Positions 56,916 to 64,000 of a stretch of DNA of 64,000 bases are shown here, piece by piece. Under the pieces are notes generated by a model. It was not told the origin of the DNA and made no database searches. It saw only the letters and a list, made by a program, of their open reading frames with translations. Each line of letters opens with the position of its first letter. Within the stretch, counting starts at the first letter, position 1. The stretch is from the NCBI GenBank assembly GCA_026874595.1, contig CM049315.1, positions 58,340,889 to 58,404,888 on the forward strand, written 5' to 3'. The translations under genes and the position numbers were made by a program. The stretch is from Sipunculus nudus. Its lineage: Eukaryota; Annelida; Sipuncula; Golfingiida; Sipunculidae.

Positions 56916-59900
56916 GAGTGTTTATACCTTGGATGCTTCAATTCAAAACAATGCATGTTATTTTGTTTGAAAAATAAGATTTCTTATATTTCGCGTTGTC
57001 ATTATTTAGAACCATACAGATATGAGGAACTAACCTTGAGAAATAGTTATTTTCACACTGGTGAACCGAGTACAGACTTGTCAGGCCACACATGAAGGCC
57101 AGAAAGACGAGCATAAACACCACTCCAAACCGTAACACGTCCTGCAGCATCCGGCCGAACGACACCAGCAGAGGACCCAGCTGCTCGTTAGCCGGAAGAA
57201 GATGGGCGATACGGGCGAAACTGAGCACATTAGCCAGGGCGAAAAATACGTCAGCCACCTGGTTCTGTATGGATATCTTGTCAAAGTATTCTCCTGCAGA
57301 CAAAAAAAGCAACATCATGTACCCTTTCAGCAGAATTTGGAAACTATTTTCCATAAAAATGCTGTTTCTTTAGACAATATATATATATAATATATTCTAC
57401 ATTGTGTCAGTCAGACAAAAAACCTGAAAAGTTCATCCTGGCAGTCTCTGAGTCATGTGGAAGTCATTTCCGCCAACTTTGTTAGAATAACAACTAAATA
57501 TATTCTGCAACCGTAAATGTATTTTCATCCACATTTTATGTAAATTAGGAAATACCAATTAAGGTTTCAAAAGACCTTGAGATCCATATTTAAAAAAAAA
57601 AAAAAAATTCTCATTTGTCTTTTCTTGTCGGGTTTTTATTTAAATAAAAAAAAAATTTATCAACTTCAAACAAGACGGAAATTAGGTAGAATTAGGCCAG
57701 ACGCTTTCTGATACATGATGAAGATTTCGATACACGTAGGCAGTTTTTTTATCATATGGCCATTGACCTAGGAGCCTCCTGTTGTGATCAAATGTAAATT
57801 TTAATGACACACTTAAAAGATCAGAAATTACAAGAGGGAGTTCAAAGGCACCATGGACAATATGCATTTTCATTGTGGGGTATATAGACTAGAGGCGTTG
57901 TTAAAAACCATCACTTAATAGCTACGTGTGTTAAGAAATACACTAAATAGATTTACATGTTAGCTGTTGATGTTCATTTGATGCATTTACTCTGTCTGGC
58001 CCAAAAATTATCAAACACACCTACCACCTGAACGTGGGGTCCACAATTCGTCAATGCCTTGACATGACCTTGAACTTTCGCACTTGGTCCAGTTCTTAAG
58101 TGACCTTTTAACTTCACACAGCATCTCTCGACAGGTGTATTTGTTGTCCATCGGACATATTTCACTTAAAACTTGCTCGGGAGCATTCACAACCTGAAAT
58201 CGTATGTCAAGTATCAAAGTTAGACATGTTTGTTTCTCAAATCTGCCAATAACAGGCGTTATTGGTATCAATTTAGCTCTTCACAAAGTTCTATAAATTT
58301 CTAGGATTAATTCGTATTATCCCAGACATGCTACCTGTGACATCCGGGTTTTAGGGTGTACACAGAATGGCAGCCTTTGTGAGCCCTTATGAGTGCTTTC
58401 GAGAAACTAGGAGAAATAAATCTGCCTGATTCGATAATTCGCCGGGATGCGCCACGAGAGTACTCCGACGACAGCGTCCAGACCAGATATATCTGAGAGG
58501 AGTTTGGTGACAACGGGACGTGTATCGGAATTACGCTTTTTTGGACCACTCCAAAATCCTCAAATTATACTGGGATGAATTCCACCGGGATGTTCTTTGT
58601 ATTCACCCATTCAGCCTGACTTAGGCTAAATCTTAGCTGCTGATGCTAGTGTCACGAGATCATAATACACCAGTAAGAACTGTGTTATAGCGTCATGTAA
58701 GAAAATTCTTTCTTTTTTTCTTAATAAAATCAAAATTTTATCCTTAAAAGAAAAAAATCTAAACACAAGTATTACTGATTCGTTTATTATTTATACTATT
58801 GACTTCTTATATGTATAGGGTGTAAAGACGCATATGACTATTAAGATAAACCGTGTAAAGACTCTAATCTTGACGTATATGACAATAGTTGCAAGGCAAA
58901 CAAAGTAAAGAAGCTCATCTTGATGTATATCATTAGTTGTAGGATAAAGGAACTCACCTTGATGTATATCATAAGTTGTAGGATAAAGAAGCTCACCTTG
59001 ATGTATATCATTAGTTGTAGGATAAAGGAGCTCACCTTGACGTATATGACAATAGTTGCAAGGCAAACAAAGTAAAGAAGCTCACCTTGATGTCTATAAT
59101 TAGTTGTAGGATAAAGGAGCTCACCTTGATGTATATCATAAGTTGTAGGAAAAAGGAGCTCACCTTGACGTATATGACAATAGTTGCAAGACAAACAAAG
59201 AAAAGAAGCTCACCTTGATGAATATCATTAGTTGTAGGATAAAGGAGCTCACCTTGATGTATATCATAAGTTGTAGGATAAAGGAGCTCACCTTGATGTA
59301 TATCATTAGTTGTAGGATAAAGGAGCTTACCTTGATGTATATCATTAGATGTAGGATAAAGGAGCTCACCTTGATGAATATCATTAGTTGTAGGATAAAG
59401 GAGCTCACCTTGATGTATATCATTAGTTGTAGGATAAAGGAGCTCACCTTGATGTATATCATTAGTTGTAGGATAAAGGAGCTCACCTTGATGTATATCA
59501 TTAGTTGTAGGATAAAGGCGCTCACCTTGATGTATATCATTAGTTGTAGGATAAAGGAGCTCACCTTGATGTATATCATTAGTTGTAGGATAAAGGAGCT
59601 CACCTTGATATATATCATTAGTTGTAGGATAAAGGAGCTAACCTTGATGTATATCATTAGTTGTAGGATAAAGGAGCTCACCTTGATGTATATCATTAGT
59701 TGTAGGATAAAGGAGCTCACCTTGATGTATATCATTAGTTGTAGGATAAAGGAGCTCACCTTGATGTATATCATAAGTTGTAGGATAAAGGAGCTCACCT
59801 TGACATATATGACAATAGTTGCAAGGCAAACAAAGTAAAGAAGCTCACCTTGATGTATATCATTTGTTGTAGGATAAAGGAGCTCACCTTGATGTATATC

Positions 59901-60662
59901 ATAAGTTGTAGGAAAAAGGAGCTCACCTTGACATATATAAAAATAGTTGCAAGGCAAACAAAGTAAAGAAGCTCACCTTGATGTATATCATTAGTTGTAG
60001 GATAAAGGAGCTCACCTTGATGTATATCATTAGTTGTAGGATAAAGGAGCTCACCTTGATGTATATCATTAGTTGTAGGATAAAGGAGCTCACCTTGATG
60101 TATATCATTAGTTGTAGGATAAAAGAGCTCACCTTGATGTATATCATTAGTTGTAGGATAAAGAAGCTCACCTTGATGTATATCATTAGTTGTAGGATAA
60201 AGGAGCTCACCTTGATGTATATCATAAGTTGTAGGATAAAGGAGCTCACCTTGATGTATATCATAAGTTGTAGGATAAACGAGCTCACCTTGATGTATAT
60301 CATTAGTTGTAGGATAAAGGAGCTCACCTTGATGTATATCATTAGTTGTAGGATAAAGGAGCTCACCTTGATGTATATCATTAGTTGTAGGATAAAGGAG
60401 CTCACCTTGATGTATATCATAAGTTGTAGGACAAAGGAGCTCACCTTGATGTATATCATTAGTTGTAGGATAAAGGAGGTCACCTTGATGTATATCATTA
60501 GTTGTAGGATAAAGGAACTCACCTTGATGTATATGACTAGTTGTAAGGCATACGAGGCGAGGTATAGGGCGATCAGTGCACTGTCCATCCAGTTCCACCA
60601 GTCCGTTATGTAATTCTTTGGCCCCTCTCTCCACAACTGCCGACATTCGTGAACAAACATGC
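48464..60662 (-). CDS. TRPC: TRPC-type cation channel, seven 3' exons, N-terminal part outside the window
   Basis: TRPC channels are receptor-operated, Ca2+-permeable plasma-membrane cation channels. Exons in coding order: 60662-60523, 58193-58025, 57293-57035, 56223-55983, 54073-53879, 49707-49629, 48624-48464; all phases agree and give about 413 residues. Parts in order: end of S2 (FVHECRQLW), S3 (DWWNWMDSALIALYLASYAL), a long S3-S4 loop, S4 (ALANVLSFARIAHLLPANEQ), S5 (FGVVFMLVFLAFMCGL), pore helix LFWATFGMG, S6 with VVLLNMLIAMMSNSFQEI, the family signature [11 protein letters not shown], a CIRB-like helix IVRRLVQRY, and a short coiled coil ending RIELQL. The S4/S5 and EWKFAR blocks look most like the TRPC1/3/6/7 branch, but orthology cannot be settled here. 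The ankyrin repeats and S1 must lie beyond 64000 or in exons I did not recognise. Confidence 0.9.
48625..49628 (-). other. TRPC intron
   Basis: AT-rich; nothing recognised. Confidence 0.6.
49629..49707 (-). CDS. TRPC: TRPC small exon, CIRB-like helix
   Basis: A 79-base exon with acceptor atctttaaag|AAAATAG and donor AAACG|gtatgt; phase 0 in, phase 1 out, exactly fitting both neighbours. It encodes KIVRRLVQRYICKKQCERSE and LQQKEN. It aligns with YQKIMKRLIKRY of vertebrate TRPC, the calmodulin/IP3-receptor binding region, and the join to the next exon creates the Glu preceding LDDVQ. Confidence 0.82.
49708..53450 (-). other. TRPC intron with TA microsatellites and unclassified repeat-like stretches
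   Basis: (TA)n runs lie at about 52171-52203 and 52440-52467. The segment 52305-52345 and the segment 52825-52860 share an inverted GCGGTCGCGGTA / CGATTCCTTTTA block, suggesting an old foldback element. 50017-51060 has several short broken open frames on the minus strand but no recognised protein. Confidence 0.4.
52171..52203. repeat. (TA)n microsatellite
   Basis: About 16 TA dinucleotides within a TRPC intron; a second run is at 52440-52467. Confidence 0.95.
53451..53852. mobile_element. MITE-like foldback element with TTAA at both ends
   Basis: TTAA at 53451-53454 and 53849-53852 flank long inverted repeats: AGTCTCTCCAACAGACGCCA at the left is matched in reverse at the right, and the inner arm GTTTGGCATGCGCAAGGAA is matched by TTCCTTGCGCATGCCAAAC. 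About 125 bp per arm with a ~150-bp centre and a G run at 53725-53736. TTAA targets are used by piggyBac- and Kolobok-type transposases. It ends 27 bases from the donor of the TRPC exon at 53879. Confidence 0.75.
53879..54073 (-). CDS. TRPC: TRPC exon, EWKFAR/TRP segment
   Basis: The acceptor is tgttcttcag|GATGAC and the donor TACGCG|gtaggt; 195 bases, phase 0. It encodes [20 protein letters not shown], then TLPTPFNMIPNPKYLTRLF, ending GMAYIYA. A weaker internal GT (AGCG|gtacga) would also be phase-compatible with the last exon, but it would skip the CIRB exon. A TTAA-flanked MITE ends 27 bases from this donor. Confidence 0.93.
54074..55054 (-). other. TRPC intron
   Basis: Contains a 16-base G run (54132-54147) and a hairpin formed by AAGGTCTATGAAAGCGT near 54972 and its reverse complement near 55023-55039. 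No exon recognised. Confidence 0.45.
55055..55482. mobile_element. MITE-like element with inverted ends
   Basis: Left AATGAACAAGACAATTGAAC (55075 on) and right GTTCAATTGTCTTGTTAATA (55423 on) are inverted copies, extended on the inner side by CTCGCGT / ACGCGAG. An outer TCAAGTTTA / TTAAACTTGA pair suggests the ends lie near 55055 and 55482. There is no coding content; target duplication not resolved. Confidence 0.55.
55983..56223 (-). CDS. TRPC: TRPC exon, pore and S6
   Basis: The acceptor is gttttttag|GATGG and the donor ATATAC|gtgagt; phase 2 in, phase 0 out. It encodes the pore helix LGTLFWATFGMG, an extracellular segment, and S6 (AGAVVVLLNMLIAMMSNSFQ), followed by EIY. LFWxxFG and LLNMLIAM are TRPC hallmarks. 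Confidence 0.95.
56224..57034 (-). other. TRPC intron
   Basis: AT-rich with a (TA)n(TG)n run at 56880-56914; nothing else recognised. Confidence 0.6.
57035..57293 (-). CDS. TRPC: TRPC exon, S4 and S5
   Basis: The acceptor is gtctgcag|GAGAATAC and the donor TTCTCAAG|gttagt; phase 1 in, phase 2 out. It encodes VADVFFALANVLSFARIAHL, LPANEQLGPLLVSFGRML and the S5 helix LRFGVVFMLVFLAFMCGL. These match the TRPC S4-S5 consensus (ANVLSFxRxAxxLPANE, GPLxxSxGR). Confidence 0.95.
57294..58024 (-). other. TRPC intron
   Basis: AT-rich with A-runs; nothing recognised. Confidence 0.6.
58025..58193 (-). CDS. TRPC: TRPC exon, Cys-rich S3-S4 loop
   Basis: The acceptor gatttcag|GTT and donor TCAGGTG|gtaggt go from phase 0 to phase 1, fitting the exons on both sides. 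It encodes 56 residues starting VVNAPEQVLSEICPMDNKY, with four Cys and a potential N-glycosylation site NWTK. The loop is much longer than the roughly 20-30 residues I recall for vertebrate TRPC S3-S4 loops. No family match is recognised for it; inclusion rests on splice sites, phase and position. Confidence 0.72.
58194..58872 (-). other. TRPC intron outside the satellite
   Basis: Unique sequence between the boundary satellite and the S3-S4 loop exon; nothing recognised. Confidence 0.55.
58873..60522 (-). repeat. Donor-boundary satellite of TRPC, 39-bp unit
   Basis: Reading the minus strand, each unit is 23 bp of exon end (TACAACTAATGATATACATC then AAG), the donor GTGAG, and a further 11 intron bases: 39 bp, 13 codons. 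From 60522 to 59977 there are 14 units in exact register, in frame with the exon (VSSFILQLMIYIK per unit). Then 50-bp variant units, which keep more exon-like sequence (TTTGCCTTGCAACTATTGTC) and shift the frame, alternate with further 39-bp runs down to about 58873, roughly 40 units in all. Nearly every unit keeps AAG|GTGAG. Confidence 0.95.
60523..60662 (-). CDS. TRPC: TRPC exon, end of S2 and S3; 3' end seeded the 39-bp satellite
   Basis: The acceptor ttttactcag|GC and the donor CATCAAG|gtgagt are seen on the minus strand; it ends in phase 0. It encodes GMFVHECRQLWREGPKNYI, then DWWNWMDSALIALYLASYAL and QLVIYIK. The donor and last 23 coding bases are repeated tandemly through the following intron, and the frame stays open through the first 14 copies. 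Confidence 0.9.
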
Positions 60663-63600
60663 CTGAGTAAAACAAATTGCTGCTTCGATAGAATAATCAT
60701 CTTTATTTTTTTCTAAAAAAATCAATTGAGGTTCCTCTTAAATTTCAAAGATAGTATAATAAGAGTGTGAATTATATGATTTTTTTTTATTAAAGTTACA
60801 CGGTATACAGCACTTTGTTGCCATCTTTTTGTAAGACAAGTGAGCCGCTGTTGTGTGGCTAACACTACTCCGGGCTTTATTTATTTTGTATTATTTTGTT
60901 TTTAATCGATTATTTTTTAGCGTAGTTGGCCTCATCATAATAAAGAGGTACGCCGCAATTGGAGTATTACATGCCACACGAGTGGTTCATGAGGACTTAC
61001 AAACGCGTGTATCTGTCTGGGTGTGTTGTTATGAAGGTAAAGTTAGGGTATCCTGGTGGTATCTAATATTATAGAATCAGATATGTTTTCAGAAGTTGGT
61101 GATGATGGTTTAAAGGCCAAGGATATTGTTTCCCTTCCTTCTCACCGTGAACTGAAAGTTTTATATTTATTTGTAAGGCGTAGTTCAAAATGTTCCAGCA
61201 AAACATTTTCAAACACTTATCATTAATCAGGTATAATATTCGGTGACAGACATCAATGACTTTATTAGTTTTATTGATATTAAAGGAGCCTATACCGATA
61301 TCTGACATAACTGGAGATAATCCCTTGACCTTTTTTTACAAGGAGGGCAAGAAAGCACCAATCCTACAGCACACGGGTAGTTCGTGTTGTTTTTTATCCA
61401 CGTGTTTATAATATGTGGGGGTCCGACAAAATAATCCAAAGACATTCAACGAGGACAACTTGCGGGAGGTTAGACGAACCAGAGGTATTTTGCAACAAGT
61501 GATCTTTCAACTTTCGCACATATGAAACAAACCACGTAAAGTACGTTACATTTTTCTCCGTTTGTCAAAATTTCTGTGTTTACTAACAGCTTGTAGTTAA
61601 ACAAGCTCTTACATCTGTCACAGAGGCTTCATAACAACTTTTCTTCACAGGAATGAGCTAGAATTCATTATAATGTAGACAGAGTAGGACAGAAATCACA
61701 TAAATACTATAGAAATCGCAGGTACACGGCTGGCTCTAAAGTTTTCCAAACAACCGTAAATATTAATTACTGGTCTCGAATCGTTGGAACTTAAGATAGC
61801 TGTAACAACTTTACCGGAGTTTCCCTTCCATTTTCAATCCTCGATTTATAGAATTTTCTCCTGCATGACAGGATCGTGTAATGTCGGTATAATACAGATT
61901 AAGTTGTACATTACAATTGTCAAGGTTTCAAAGAATACCGCAGTTTGTGATAGTATAAATTAGTGGCGAGTTTTATATGTGAGAATTAAATCTTTCAATT
62001 TAATATTAGATTATTTCCGAACAAAGAAAATGTCCTTGTTAAGTTGGTGCTTCGTTATATAAAAATAATTAATAATAAATCCGCCAAAATATGTTACAAT
62101 TTTTAGGATATGTCTTCCTGAGATCACACTGACACGAGACTGAAATATATAAAATACAGAGGACTCCTAAGCCATAGCTCTTCTAAGCGCTAATCATCAT
62201 TTCACAAAAGTGAGGACTATTCGCTGAACAGCGTTCTAATCACCGAATATATGAATACTAACTGCGTGTCACATCAGAATGTGCTGTTCAATTAGCCCCC
62301 ATAGCTACTTCAGAACAGTATTCTGGTGAGGAATAAAATTAAAGCAGTACAAGTTTATGAATCATTAAAATTAAATGTATTTTCGTTTTCACATGCAAGA
62401 TTAATGACAACTAGGCTTTATTAAGGGCACGCTGATTAGCAGTTATGGGTAGCCTATATTACTGTTACCTTGGGATAAAGAATAAAAGTAAAAAAGAAGT
62501 ATAATTTATTTCTAATAGATAATTTTCTCTGTTTTTAAAAGGGTTTTGCAACAAGTATGGCTTTATATGGCAATTTTGTTTTATATGGATTTCTATAGTG
62601 TTCCAATATTTAGGTTGACTTCACCATTTTTCTATGACATCCAGATTGACAGCACTGCATGCATGGCTCCGCACTGGCCAGATGACTGAGATTAAGGTGA
62701 TTCAGCATACTGGTCTTGCCTCTGCACCTCCAGTCAACTCATAAAGCAATATATGCGTAAGTCCGATATTTACCAAGCCAAAGAAGATTTTTGAGTCAAT
62801 AAAAGTAGTCATCTTGAGAGGTCGATTTTTTATTTCCTAATTGCTCTTCCGCAATAAAATGTCTTTCAGTACTCATACTGACGTAGTATTATTGATCAAT
62901 CCTCTCAATCATGTCACTACCGAGATAAAGTGTATTTTGATTTGTACTCTCATAGCCCGTTTATACTTCTTCAACAAAGGCTATCTGACTCAGAATACAA
63001 AAGACCATTGTATAAATATTAACACTTTTTACAGTCACTACGTCTTTTCTTATCGAATGGAGAGACTTGGGTTAAGAAATATAAATATTTTTTTTCCGCG
63101 ATTCAACGATGACTGTTACCCGAGACACTGCACTTTCTGATTAACTGTACATATAGACGGAAAAAACACATGTTCAGGACGGTGAAACAGTAAGATTAGA
63201 CAGCACCTGGGACAGTCGACAGAAATGGAAATGTAGTTCTTTTTACCGATCTTATGGTCCCTAGAGCTCTCGTGGTCTTCCGTTAAATGGCTCTTTTTGG
63301 CATTTACACCATAATGAGAGTGGCTCATGTGGATTTTTACTGTTGAGCAATAAACATACAAGTTTCTGAGCTAATTGTAGTATAAAGCTCTTTATCATCT
63401 GCTACATCTACCGCCAAGGGGCGTGTTTAGGGGGCGAACTACCTTTTGGGGCAGCCAAAGTTCATGCGAAAGGATAGGCCCCAAGTTCCAAACAGGTAAA
63501 AAATAGAGAAAAAAAAATAACCCAAATAAAATGCAATTATATATAAAGGTGGGGCCATAAATGGAGCATAAAGATGCAAACAAGTGCAGAATTTTGTAGA

Positions 63601-64000
63601 AATCTGCGAATCGACTAGAAAATCATATTGTAAAAAATAATACTTAGCGGGAAAGTGGCAGCTCTGGCGTAACCTCAGTGAGAACACTTTCTGTGGAGTT
63701 TCACATACAGTGAAGTCTCGTTACAATGAACATGTTTGTTCCATGGGAAATAGTTTCGTAAATCGAATTTTATAAAAGGGACTTATGAAGATATGAGAGC
63801 TCTGTCAGCTAAAGAAAATCCCATGAACCTTTCATAAAAATAGGTAAGAAAACACAATCCAACCACACACAGGCTGTTTGTTTTGAACATATTCACTTGT
63901 TTTCAGTATGTGGAGGCCCGTCAAAATAGTAAAAACACATTCAACTAGGACATCTGCATGGTGGCAAGTCAAATGAACGAAAGTTTTCCAAAGAGCTTTT
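60663..64000. other. Right flank, probable TRPC intron, with a two-copy dispersed repeat
   Basis: No exon recognised for the S1 or ankyrin region of TRPC. Segments 61345-61505 and 63842-63995 look like diverged copies of one repeat, both with AATCC, TATGTGG, GACAAAATA- or GTCAAAATA-like and CATTCAAC blocks in the same order and orientation. The rest is AT-rich and featureless to me. Confidence 0.4.

Noticed and set aside
59215-60613. Plus-strand repeat proteins of about 210 codons in the TRPC array
   Set aside because: They are antisense to the host gene and arise from the 39-bp unit being divisible by three.

Overview
This is a window of an animal genome: AT-rich, with split genes, GT..AG introns, dense dispersed repeats and long minisatellite arrays. 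The nucleoporin and channel sequences are clearly metazoan. The style of the repeats (short terminal hairpins followed by GTCCGTCC-type runs, a DIRS retrotransposon) suggests a marine invertebrate. A mollusc is my best guess from recollection of similar repeats, but amphioxus is not excluded.

Two genes lie tail to tail. On the + strand, ten exons from 1971 to 40265 encode the FG-nucleoporin NUP54 (about 501 residues here; the first exon or exons lie left of the window). On the - strand, seven exons from 60662 down to 48464 encode the C-terminal half of a TRPC-type cation channel: end of S2, S3 to S6, pore, TRP/EWKFAR segment, CIRB-like helix and C-terminal coiled coil (about 413 residues). 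Its ankyrin and pre-S1 part must lie further right. Exons, phases and splice sites were placed by eye and all phases join consistently.

Region by region: 1-12530 holds NUP54 FG exons separated by introns packed with nested repeats of three hairpin-ended families, called A, B and C here. 13397-15884 has two exons of the NUP54 central domain. 15885-30614 is one intron made almost entirely of two satellites: about 12.5 kb copied from the donor-side exon end, then about 27 copies of an 81-bp unit copied from the acceptor-side exon start. 31605-36472 is a complete but disabled DIRS-like tyrosine-recombinase retrotransposon with inverted repeats and an internal complementary region. 36737-40265 has the coiled-coil exons and the stop. 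40726-48463 is intergenic, with A and B repeats and a 2.45-kb TIR element. 48464-60662 is the TRPC gene with two MITE-like elements and a 1.65-kb satellite starting exactly at one of its splice donors. 60663-64000 shows no recognised exon.

The outstanding observation is that the three largest arrays are all tandem copies of an exon-intron boundary of their host gene, each unit carrying a splice site. Two of the three have unit lengths divisible by three (81 and 39 bp) and stay open in the host reading frame, so alternative splice-site choice or intron retention could add whole repeat units to the protein. A fourth donor shows a two-copy, 25-bp version of the same thing.
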